Assembly: GCA_031972295.1 (NCBI GenBank)
Contig: DALYEZ010000003.1
Coordinates: 1-64,000, forward strand
DNA from: JALHNF01 sp031972295
GTDB taxonomy: Bacteria > Patescibacteriota > Minisyncoccia > Phycocordibacterales > UBA5272
Direction: 5' to 3'
Length of the DNA stretch: 64,000 nt
Below the pieces are notes generated by a model. It was not told the origin of the DNA, did no database searches, and saw nothing but the letters and a program-made list of their open reading frames with translations. A program made the translations under genes and the position numbers. Positions 26,120 to 33,116 of this stretch are shown here, piece by piece (within the stretch, counting starts at the first letter, position 1; each line of letters starts with the position of its first letter).

Positions 26120-26698
26120 ATGGAAATACGAAAAAATGCTGGGTTTGTGAAGTGGGTAGTAGCTATTGCTATCATCCTTGCTATCGTTGCTTGGACTACA
26201 GGTAAGTACAATTCATTTGTTGCGCTTAATCAAAAAGCTGATACGCAATGGGCACAAGTTGAAAATCAATTTCAACGTCGCTTTGACCTAGTACCTAACC
26301 TTGTAAATACAGTGAAGGGTATTACAAAGCAGGAACTTGAAGTCTTTACTGCAATTGCAGAAGCACGTACTCGATATTCTGGCGCACAGACAACAGATGC
26401 AAAAGTTGCTGCAGCAAATGAATATCAGTCTGCTCTCGGACGACTTCTTGTTATCACAGAGAATTATCCTCAACTTAAGTCATCAGATTCATTTAACGCA
26501 CTCATGGCGGAGCTTGCGGGAACAGAAAATCGAGTTGCCGTAGAACGAGGACGATTTAACGAAGTTGTTGGTGAGTACAATGTAGCTACAAAGCGTGTTC
26601 CAGGATCACTTGTTGCAATGCTATTTGGTTTTGACCAAAAGGAACTCTTCAAAGCACAAGAAGCTGCACAGACAACACCTGTAGTAAATTTCCAGTAG
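26120..26698 (+). CDS. lemA: LemA family protein
   Basis: 192 aa, normal length. One N-terminal membrane helix (about residues 10-27), then the helical-bundle LemA domain (YNSFVALNQKADTQWAQVEN, FQRRFDLVPNLVNTVKG, TENRVAVERGRFNEVVGEYN). Function in the family is not settled; it is usually found with HtpX and TPM proteins, as here. The -10 (AATACTAT region) ends 6-8 bases before the ATG. It is followed after 4 bases by the TPM gene, so the two form an operon. Confidence 0.93.
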   Translation: MEIRKNAGFVKWVVAIAIILAIVAWTTGKYNSFVALNQKADTQWAQVENQFQRRFDLVPNLVNTVKGITKQELEVFTAIAEARTRYSGAQTTDAKVAAANEYQSALGRLLVITENYPQLKSSDSFNALMAELAGTENRVAVERGRFNEVVGEYNVATKRVPGSLVAMLFGFDQKELFKAQEAAQTTPVVNFQ

Positions 26699-26702
26699 TC
26701 TC

Positions 26703-27614
26703 ATGACAAAAAGGCTCGCACGAATTGCAAGTGTAACTCTTACGCTTATCGGTGCGGGTTTTTTTGCGTTTGCAGTGGCATATACTTCGCCGGGAAATCC
26801 AACAGGGTTTGTAAATGATTTCGCAAACATTCTTGATAGTGAAACAAAAGCAAATCTCGAAACAAAACTTTCTGCATTCGAACAGAGAACGTCGCATGAA
26901 ATTGTTGTTGTTACCATTCCAACTCTTGACGATGACTACATCGAGAACTACGCCGTAAAGCTTTTTGAAGAATGGGGTATTGGTAAAAAAGATGCTGATA
27001 ACGGAATTCTTTTTCTCATTGCTCTCAATGACAGAAAGGTGCGCATTGAAGTGGGGTATGGTCTTGAAGGCGCGCTTGTTGATAGTGAAGCAAATACTAT
27101 CATTCAAGATTATGTTTTACCTGAGTTTAAGGCAGGGGATTATGTAAAAGGCATCGACGCAGGTGTTGAAGGAATAATGGCAGCAACGGAGGGAGAGATA
27201 GTGAGTACTCAGGACACGTCTTCTTCAAGTACTGATTGGGGTGAAATAGGATTCTTCATTATCTTCGCGCTCTTTTGGGGAGTGAACATTCTCATTCAGA
27301 TTTTTGCTTCTTCCAAGTCATGGTGGTTGGGAGGAGTTCTCGGTGGTGGTGCAGGTGCGCTCATCACAGTATTTGGACTATTTGGAGTAACTCTTACCCT
27401 TGGAATCATTATCTCTGCCATCTTTGCAATCCTTGGATTATTGTTTGATTATGTTGTTTCAAAAAATTCTGATTCCATCTTGAAAAAGTTTCGCAAAGGT
27501 GGCGATGGGGGAATGTGGACGGGTGGAGGCTTCGGTGGCAAATCATCTGGCGGAGGGTTTGGTGGTTTTGGTGGTGGAAGCTCAGGTGGAGGAGGATCAT
27601 CAGGAAGTTGGTAA
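26703..27614 (+). CDS. TPM-domain membrane protein (YgcG-like)
   Basis: 303 aa. Signal or anchor segment (about 8-28), extracytoplasmic TPM domain (about 35-165; GFVNDFANILDSETKANLE, EIVVVTIPTLDDDYIENYA, KVRIEVGYGLEGALVD), two membrane helices (about 180-245) and a Gly/Ser-rich C-terminal tail (GGFGGKSSGGGFGGFGGG). The TPM fold is proposed to be an acid phosphatase-like domain or an assembly factor; the Gly-rich tail is typical of YgcG. It is co-transcribed with lemA, and ZIP follows after 10 bases. Confidence 0.9.
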   Translation: MTKRLARIASVTLTLIGAGFFAFAVAYTSPGNPTGFVNDFANILDSETKANLETKLSAFEQRTSHEIVVVTIPTLDDDYIENYAVKLFEEWGIGKKDADNGILFLIALNDRKVRIEVGYGLEGALVDSEANTIIQDYVLPEFKAGDYVKGIDAGVEGIMAATEGEIVSTQDTSSSSTDWGEIGFFIIFALFWGVNILIQIFASSKSWWLGGVLGGGAGALITVFGLFGVTLTLGIIISAIFAILGLLFDYVVSKNSDSILKKFRKGGDGGMWTGGGFGGKSSGGGFGGFGGGSSGGGGSSGSW

Positions 27615-27624
27615 CAAATAAATT

Positions 27625-28332
27625 ATGTATCTTATTATTTTGAGCATCATAGGGGCAAGCATCGTCGGAGCTTTTTCAGCAAAGTTTCTTTTGCGCGGGA
27701 GCCATGTGTCGCTTGGGTTCGCTGGCGGTGCAATTTTAGGACTCGTGTTCTTGGATATTGTTCCGGAGATTTTTGAGGAAGCGGTAGCGCTGAATATTGA
27801 AATTCACATTCTTTCAATCGCTCTTCTTTGTGGATTTTTAGGAATGCATATTTTAGAAAAAGTAAGTGGCTTTCATGAGCACGGTCACGGAGAACCACAT
27901 ACACACAGTGGTGGCACAACTGCAGCAGGAACTCTCTCGGTACACGCACTCATTGATGGGCTTGGTATTGGCGCTGCGTATTTAGTGTCGAACACTTTAG
28001 GCACGTCTATCATCTTCGCATTCATTCTGCATAAATTTTTAGATGGAATGAATATCCAGGCAATTGCCCAGGCAAGTGCATCCAAAAATAGAAGACTATT
28101 CTTGTTTATTAATATTGCAGTAACTGTTTTGGGTGTTCTTCTTGTTTCTTTGTTCTCACTCCCTACAACCGCACTTCTATTCTTAACAGCGCTTGTTGGT
28201 GGCGTGCTCATTTACGTGAGTTCTTCGCATGTACTCCCCGAGGCGCATGAACATGAGAATTCATGGAAGACAATTATGGCAACCTTGATTGGGGTGGGAG
28301 CAGTTTTTCTTCTCTCTTTATTTCATGTATAA
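27625..28332 (+). CDS. ZIP-family divalent metal transporter
   Basis: 235 aa with seven to eight hydrophobic segments. The two metal-path helices carry HALIDGLGIGAAYL (TM4) and HKFLDGMNIQAIAQ (TM5), matching the ZIP HxxxDG pattern. The cytoplasmic loop between TM3 and TM4 is His-rich (HEHGHGEPHTHSG), a typical zinc-sensing or binding loop. It likely imports Zn(II) or Fe(II). It is the end of the lemA-TPM-ZIP operon; HtpX upstream is a zinc enzyme, which may explain the neighbourhood (inference). Confidence 0.9.
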   Translation: MYLIILSIIGASIVGAFSAKFLLRGSHVSLGFAGGAILGLVFLDIVPEIFEEAVALNIEIHILSIALLCGFLGMHILEKVSGFHEHGHGEPHTHSGGTTAAGTLSVHALIDGLGIGAAYLVSNTLGTSIIFAFILHKFLDGMNIQAIAQASASKNRRLFLFINIAVTVLGVLLVSLFSLPTTALLFLTALVGGVLIYVSSSHVLPEAHEHENSWKTIMATLIGVGAVFLLSLFHV

Positions 28333-28347
28333 ATAGTGGGTTCAGAA

Positions 28348-28437
28348 GGAGAAATGCGAGAGTGGTTTAATCGACTACCTTGGAAAGGTAGCGTGCGGGC
28401 AACCGCACCGAGGGTTCGAATCCCTCTTTCTCCGCCA
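28348..28437 (+). tRNA. tRNA-Ser (anticodon GGA), CCA encoded
   Basis: Class II tRNA with a long variable arm (GCGTGCGGGCAACCGCACC region). Acceptor GGAGAAA/TTTCTCC, anticodon loop CTTGGAAAG, T arm GAGGG-TTCGAAT-CCCTC, G73 and encoded CCA (28435-28437). Confidence 0.95.
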
Positions 28438-28490
28438 GATGTCCAGGTTAGAACCTTAAAGCAAAGACGTTGTATAATATTTTTATTAGT

Positions 28491-28733
28491 ATGGTTCCCA
28501 AGCTTGGCATCTATCACCATTACAAAAGTAAAGACAAACTCTATAAAGTTATTGGCATTGGACGCAATACTGAAAATGATTATGAAGAGATGGTTATCTA
28601 CCAAGCGCTCTACAATATTCCTGAATTTGGCGGAGACGGAGTTATTTTTGTCCGACCATTAAAAATGTTTTTAGAAAATGTTACGGTTGATGGAAAAGAG
28701 ATTCCACGATTTTCATTTGTTCGGGAGGAATAA
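28491..28733 (+). CDS. DUF1653 domain protein
   Basis: 80 aa, essentially one DUF1653 domain: GIYHHYKSKDKLYKVIGIGR, the YQALYN motif, IFVRPLKMFLENV and PRFSFV at the end. DUF1653 is a small beta-rich domain found alone or fused to hydrolases; its function is not known. Start at ATG 28491, with TATAAT (28473-28478) twelve bases upstream. The frame is open 7 codons further upstream, but those overlap the promoter. Confidence 0.85.
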   Translation: MVPKLGIYHHYKSKDKLYKVIGIGRNTENDYEEMVIYQALYNIPEFGGDGVIFVRPLKMFLENVTVDGKEIPRFSFVREE

Positions 28734-28810
28734 CTTTCGTAAGAAAAGCACATTTCCAGCCTACAAAACACGGGTATTGTTTTATTGAAATAGAGAGTAC
28801 ACTTAGATAT

Positions 28811-29416
28811 ATGAATACAAAACTATGGTATGGCATTGGTGTTGGTATTTTGGTTCTACTACTGGGAGTGTTTGGCTACATGATGTGGTTTGGGTCTACA
28901 AATGATGCGCAGGTAAATGAGACTGCAACAACGACTTCTGAAGTTTTACCTGGGCAAGGAACGATTGTATATCGTAACAATGTGTACGGCTTCTCTGTAG
29001 CACTTCCTGAGTCATGGCGTGGATATTCTGTAACAGAAAAAGCGCAAGGGTCATATCTTGAAGTACATATTGCGCATCCGCAATCAACTGCGCAAAATCC
29101 ACGCATGGACGTACCTGTACTTGTGGTGCCTATTGCGACATGGAACACATGGTATCCAGTGGGCGCACCGGAGAGCGGACAGCATCCCTTTGCTGCACCT
29201 GTGCCTGCAACTGAACGTGCTCGAAACACAAAGTATGTATTTGCCACAGCACCACGGTACAACTTCTCATATTTACCTGGCTTTGAAGAAGTAGACGAGA
29301 TTGTGAAGAAAATAACGGGACTTAATATTTTCCCAAGCCAAACATCACAGCCGTCGCAAACTAGCGCCCCTACCGAAACATTCCCACTCTTTCAGGAAGG
29401 GGAGGTGAAAGGCTAA
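28811..29416 (+). CDS. Membrane-anchored extracytoplasmic protein, unknown
   Basis: 201 aa. One N-terminal membrane helix (about 6-28), a Thr/Ser-rich spacer, then a compact domain (about 50-170) beginning YRNNVYGFSVALPESWRGYS, a pattern typical of PsbP-like or DUF-type extracytoplasmic domains that start with an aromatic YGFS-like strand. The C-terminal 30 residues are low complexity (QTSQPSQTSAPTE). No catalytic motif seen. Confidence 0.75.
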   Translation: MNTKLWYGIGVGILVLLLGVFGYMMWFGSTNDAQVNETATTTSEVLPGQGTIVYRNNVYGFSVALPESWRGYSVTEKAQGSYLEVHIAHPQSTAQNPRMDVPVLVVPIATWNTWYPVGAPESGQHPFAAPVPATERARNTKYVFATAPRYNFSYLPGFEEVDEIVKKITGLNIFPSQTSQPSQTSAPTETFPLFQEGEVKG

Positions 29417-29420
29417 ACAA

Positions 29421-29478
29421 AATTAAAAAAGCGTGGTATTATAGAAAGCCTATACGGGGATACCCCGCTTTTTTAATT
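29421..29478 (+). promoter_or_regulatory. typA promoter nested in a long hairpin
   Basis: AATTAAAAAAGCG (29421-29433) and CGCTTTTTTAATT (29466-29478) are exact reverse complements, and the pairing continues inward with one mismatch (TGGTAT/ATACCC region). The -10 TATTAT (29437-29442, with upstream TGG) lies inside the left part. A transcript begun there (about 29449) would carry CGGGGATACCCCG followed by CTTTTTT directly before the typA ATG. The element can act as terminator of the 28811 gene and as promoter or attenuator of typA. Confidence 0.6.
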
Positions 29479-29480
29479 AT

Positions 29481-31262
29481 ATGGAAATACGCAATATCGC
29501 AATCATCGCCCACGTAGACCATGGGAAAACAACCCTTACGGACGCCCTTATGGTGCAGACTGGCATGTCTGAAGTGGGTGCTTCAATGGACTCAAACTCT
29601 ATCGAAAAAGAGCGAGGTATTACTATTTATGCTAAAAACACTTCAGTAAACTACAAAGGTACAAAGATCAACATCGTGGACACTCCGGGTCACGCCGACT
29701 TTGGCTCTGAAGTAGAGCGTGTTTTGCGATCTATTGACTGTGTACTTCTTGTGGTGGATGCCCAGGAAGGTCCAATGCCACAGACACGATTTGTGCTTAA
29801 GAAGTCTCTTGAACTCGGACTCCATCCGATTGTTGTCATTAATAAAATCGACAAACCAGCATCTGATCCAAAGCGTGTGCATGACGAAGTGTTTGAACTC
29901 TTTATGGAACTCGGCGCTAATGATGCGCAGCTCGACTTCACGACTGTCTACGCAATTGGACGAGAAGGTGTGGCGATGCGAAAGCTTGAAGATGAGCGTG
30001 TGAACCTTGAACCACTTCTTGATACTGTTTTGGAAAAAGTACAAAAAGCATCAGGTGATATTACAAAACCATTTCAAGCACAAGTATTCAACCTCGCGTA
30101 TGACAACTTCCTTGGACGTCTTGCGGTGTGTCGTTTGTATGATGGAAAAGTAAATCTTGGTGCGACGGTGTATGCAAAGAAAAGTGACGGAACTATTGCA
30201 ACAGGTAAGGTAACAAAAATTTATACATTCAGCGGTATCAATAGAACAGAGGTGGGTGAAGCTGGTGCTGGCGATATTGCTATCATTGCGGGAATTCCTG
30301 ATGTGTATATTGGTGACACTCTTTGTATGTCACAAGACACAGCAACGCTCCCCGCGATTACTATTGATGAGCCAACCATCTCCCTTACATTTTTAGTAAA
30401 TGACTCACCATTTGGTGGACGAGAAGGTAAGTTTGTAACTATTCGACAAATTCGTGATCGACTTGAAAAAGAGCTCGAGGTAAACGTGGGACTTAAAGTA
30501 GACTTTTCAAATAATGATGCCTTTCAAGTGTTCGGACGTGGTGAACTTCATGTGGCGGTGCTTCTTGAAAATATGCGCCGTGAAGGATTTGAAATCCAAG
30601 TATCTCAGCCGAATGTAATCGTAAAAGAAGAAAATGGTAAGAAATTGGAGCCGTATGAAGAGGTGACCATTGACGTACCAACAGAAAGTTCTGGTGCGGT
30701 GATTGAAAAACTTACTCGAAGACGAGGAATGATTACCAACATGATGGAAAAACATGGTATTACCAGAATCAATGCGGAGATACCAACACGTGGACTTTTG
30801 GGCTATCGTGGTGAATTTGTAATTGATACTAAAGGTGAAGGAATTCTTTCTGCACAGTTTTGTGGTTTTAAAGAATGGGCAGGCGATATTAAGAAAAAAG
30901 ATGTTGGCTCAATGACTACTATGACAGACGGAAAAGCGCTTGCGTTTTCACTCTGGAATCTTCAGGATCGTGGCGTGCTCTATATTGCTCCGAATGTTGA
31001 AGTCTATGAAGGACAGGTAATCGGCAATACATCAAAAGGGGATGAAATGATGGTCAACCCTACAAAAGGAAAGCAGCTTACCAACATGCGTTCTTCTGGT
31101 GCTGACGAAGCAATTACGCTCGTACCAGCATGGGAAATTACTATTGAGCGTGGGCTTGAAATCATGAACCAGGATGAATACTTGGAGATCACTCCGAAAT
31201 CGGTTCGTTTGCGAAAGAAACTTCGTACAGAGACAGAACGTGCAAAAGCGGGGAGAAAATAA
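29481..31262 (+). CDS. typA: Translational GTPase TypA/BipA
   Basis: 593 aa, normal. G1 AHVDHGKTTL, G2 region ERGITIYAKN, G3 DTPGHADFG, G4 NKIDKP, then domains II, III and V and the TypA-specific C-terminal domain (RGLLGYRGEFVIDTKGEG, FSLWNLQDRGVLYI, MTNMR-like KQLTNMRSSGADEA). TypA binds the ribosome at the EF-G site and helps assembly and stress adaptation. It has its own unusual promoter-hairpin (29421-29478). Confidence 0.97.
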   Translation: MEIRNIAIIAHVDHGKTTLTDALMVQTGMSEVGASMDSNSIEKERGITIYAKNTSVNYKGTKINIVDTPGHADFGSEVERVLRSIDCVLLVVDAQEGPMPQTRFVLKKSLELGLHPIVVINKIDKPASDPKRVHDEVFELFMELGANDAQLDFTTVYAIGREGVAMRKLEDERVNLEPLLDTVLEKVQKASGDITKPFQAQVFNLAYDNFLGRLAVCRLYDGKVNLGATVYAKKSDGTIATGKVTKIYTFSGINRTEVGEAGAGDIAIIAGIPDVYIGDTLCMSQDTATLPAITIDEPTISLTFLVNDSPFGGREGKFVTIRQIRDRLEKELEVNVGLKVDFSNNDAFQVFGRGELHVAVLLENMRREGFEIQVSQPNVIVKEENGKKLEPYEEVTIDVPTESSGAVIEKLTRRRGMITNMMEKHGITRINAEIPTRGLLGYRGEFVIDTKGEGILSAQFCGFKEWAGDIKKKDVGSMTTMTDGKALAFSLWNLQDRGVLYIAPNVEVYEGQVIGNTSKGDEMMVNPTKGKQLTNMRSSGADEAITLVPAWEITIERGLEIMNQDEYLEITPKSVRLRKKLRTETERAKAGRK

Positions 31263-31296
31263 ATGTAACTGAAAGAGAGTGTGATAAAATATCCGC

Positions 31297-31599
31297 ATGG
31301 ATTCAATTCTTAAGGCGGATATTTTCTTTTTTGTTACAACCGTTGCGGTTGTGCTGCTTACTGCACTTCTTGCAACACTGCTTGTGTATGCAATACGCAT
31401 TCTGCGAACCGCCCGTGACACATCGGAAATTGTAAAAAACACCGTACAGCAAGTAAGTCAGTCGGTTGTGGGGGCACAAGAAAACGTACAAGACTTTTTG
31501 CAGAAACTAAACGTGATACAATTAATTCGTTCAGCGTTTGGAGGCAAACGTAAAAACGTCAAAAAAAATAAAAACGAAGATCATGACACACAAGAATAA
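31297..31599 (+). CDS. Small single-pass membrane protein, unknown
   Basis: 100 aa. One membrane helix (about residues 9-35), then an amphipathic helical stretch (about 38-75) and a very basic/Asn-rich tail (GGKRKNVKKNKNEDHD). The plan resembles DUF948-type proteins, but the match is too weak to name. TAAAAT (31285-31290) ends 6 bases before the ATG, so the mRNA is probably leaderless. The next gene overlaps it by 17 bases, so the two are co-transcribed. Confidence 0.7.
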   Translation: MDSILKADIFFFVTTVAVVLLTALLATLLVYAIRILRTARDTSEIVKNTVQQVSQSVVGAQENVQDFLQKLNVIQLIRSAFGGKRKNVKKNKNEDHDTQE

Positions 31600-31975
31600 T
31601 ACAAAAAAAGTTTCTGTTGGTGGAGCTGTCGGAATTGCCGCAGGACTTGCCGCACTCGCTGCTGGAAGCTATTTCATTTTTGGCCCACAGGGAAGCAAGA
31701 ATAGAAAAGCTATTAAGGGATGGACTTTGAAAGCAAAGGGAGAGGTGGTTGAAAAAATAGAGAAACTCAAAGAGGTAACTCCAGAGCTTTACAACAAAGT
31801 TATTGATGAAGTAACTGCGAAGTATGCAAAAATTAAAGATATCAGTGCTGATGAAGTAATGGTGCTTGCATCTGATCTTAAGAAACACTGGAAATCAATT
31901 GCTCGAGATTTAGGACCAAAGAAAAAGGCTGCAAAGAAAGCAGTAAAGAAGGTTATCGCAAAGGTAACAAAGTAA
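31583..31975 (+). CDS. YtxH-like membrane protein with a lysine/alanine tail
   Basis: 130 aa. One membrane helix (about 9-30) containing a glycine-rich GIAAGLAALAAGSYFIFGPQG that fits the YtxH family, a helical middle region (about 45-105), and a strongly basic tail (KKKAAKKAVKKVIAKVTK). The tail resembles the free 30-residue Lys/Ala protein at 45262. The ATG at 31583 lies inside the previous gene. An upstream in-frame ATG at 31538 is possible, but the preferred start gives a more usual N-terminus. Function unknown; a membrane tether for nucleic acid is only a guess. Confidence 0.72.
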   Translation: MTHKNNTKKVSVGGAVGIAAGLAALAAGSYFIFGPQGSKNRKAIKGWTLKAKGEVVEKIEKLKEVTPELYNKVIDEVTAKYAKIKDISADEVMVLASDLKKHWKSIARDLGPKKKAAKKAVKKVIAKVTK

Positions 31976-31980
31976 ACAAA

Positions 31981-32006
31981 ACAAAACCCGCATATGCGGG
32001 TTTTGT
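31981..32006. terminator. Terminator, perfect palindrome
   Basis: ACAAAACCCGCAT and ATGCGGGTTTTGT, followed by TTTTA. A -10-like TATAAT for the next unit lies about seven bases after it. Confidence 0.88.
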
Positions 32007-32012
32007 TTTACT

Positions 32013-32138
32013 GTATAATGTTTTTGCATAGACCTTAGATTTACAACTTAGAATTTTTCGGTCCTCGGGTCGCAAAACCAAAACATTTGAGATTGAGTTT
32101 TGTTCAACCAGACTCTCAAAATTCTAAGTTGTAAATCT
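32013..32138 (+). promoter_or_regulatory. Leader with a 21-bp perfect inverted repeat before the DUF192 gene
   Basis: A TATAAT at about 32014-32019 predicts a transcript starting near 32027. The leader holds AGATTTACAACTTAGAATTTT (32037-32057; first 20 bases shown with the last T making 21) and its exact reverse complement at 32118-32138, separated by 60 bases. The right arm ends CTGGAGC, so a GGAG Shine-Dalgarno lies just outside the stem, about ten bases before the ATG at 32151. The loop holds further pairing (CAAAAC/GTTTTG). Confidence 0.7.
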
Positions 32139-32150
32139 GGAGCTAAAATT

Positions 32151-32624
32151 ATGTATAAATTTATTTTTACTCTCGCTATTGTTGCTCTTGGTGCCGTGGG
32201 GCATTTTTGGTATCAAAATGAATACAAAAATCCTACGCATAAAGAATTTGTAACGGTTACATTACAGAATGATGAAGTTGAACTTGAGGTGCTTCGTACT
32301 TTTGCACAAAAAAGCCTAGGACTTTCTTTTCGAGAAGAGCTTCCTCTAAAAACAGGACTTCTTTTTGTGTTTTCTGAAACAGCAAATCCAGAAATTTGGA
32401 TGAAGGACATGAACTTCGCTATCGATATTATTTTTGTTAATACAGAGGGAAAAGTGGTGGAGATTTTTGAAAATGCCACACCAGAATCCTATTTTGAGAA
32501 CCCTCCACGACTTTTTGGAACTCTTGAGGCATCACGGTATGTAATAGAAGTGCCGTCCGGTACTACACAGGATGCAGGTCTCCGCGAAGGGATGGTGATT
32601 GAGGAACTTGTATCTTTCAGGTAA
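32151..32624 (+). CDS. DUF192 (COG1430) secreted or membrane-anchored protein
   Basis: 157 aa. N-terminal signal/anchor (about 3-20), then a DUF192 domain with LGLSFREELPLKTGLLFVF, the PEIWMKDMNFAIDIIFV stretch (family WMKxxxxPLDxxF), EASRYVIEVPSG and GLREGMVI. DUF192 proteins are small beta-barrels of unknown function, often secreted. Start ATG 32151; the frame is open upstream, but the leader and inverted repeat lie there. Expression may be governed by the leader. Confidence 0.88.
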   Translation: MYKFIFTLAIVALGAVGHFWYQNEYKNPTHKEFVTVTLQNDEVELEVLRTFAQKSLGLSFREELPLKTGLLFVFSETANPEIWMKDMNFAIDIIFVNTEGKVVEIFENATPESYFENPPRLFGTLEASRYVIEVPSGTTQDAGLREGMVIEELVSFR

Positions 32625-32664
32625 ACAGAACTTCTTTTTCTATTCAAGATGCGCTAGTATAGCG

Positions 32665-32994
32665 GTACCCACACCGCGCAATCGCGTCTATGAAAATAGA
32701 TGAGGAAAGTCCGAACACACCCATGTAAAAGTGGAGCAGGGTAGCGGGTAACGCCCGTCTTGGGTAACCAAAGAGGTGCGAGCAGAGACGCTTTGATCGA
32801 AAGAAAGAAGCATCCGTTAGGATGAGTTTTGTGGCAACACAAAAGTGAAACGGCTAAATCCTTACTTGTGTGCAAGACCGTGTCCGCCTTGTGCGGAAGA
32901 GTCGCTTGAGGTGGTAGGTGACTATCATCCTAGATACATGATTGCTTCCACATGCAAATGTGTCAGACAGAATTCGGCTTATAGGTGTGAGTAC
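32665..32994 (+). ncRNA. rnpB: RNase P RNA
   Basis: About 330 nt. Universal core stretches: GATGAGGAAAGTCCGAAC near the 5' end, the GAGGTGGTAGGT region, and CAGACAGAATTCGGCTTATAGG near the 3' end. The terminal helix P1 pairs GTACCCACACC (32665-32675) with GGTGTGAGTAC (32984-32994). It is the catalytic RNA that trims tRNA 5' ends. A terminator follows at 33001. The protein partner rnpA is not in the window. Confidence 0.95.
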
Positions 32995-33000
32995 AGATCA

Positions 33001-33029
33001 AAAATCCCGAGATAATACTCGGGATTTTT
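33001..33029 (+). terminator. Terminator of rnpB
   Basis: AAAATCCCGAG pairs with CTCGGGATTTTT around a six-base loop. Confidence 0.9.
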
Positions 33030-33116
33030 GCTTACTCGACTGTTCTCTATTTATGTTTGAAATTGCTATCTATTACAAAAATGCTGCGATATAATAAAAA
33101 GCATATTATTTCGTTT

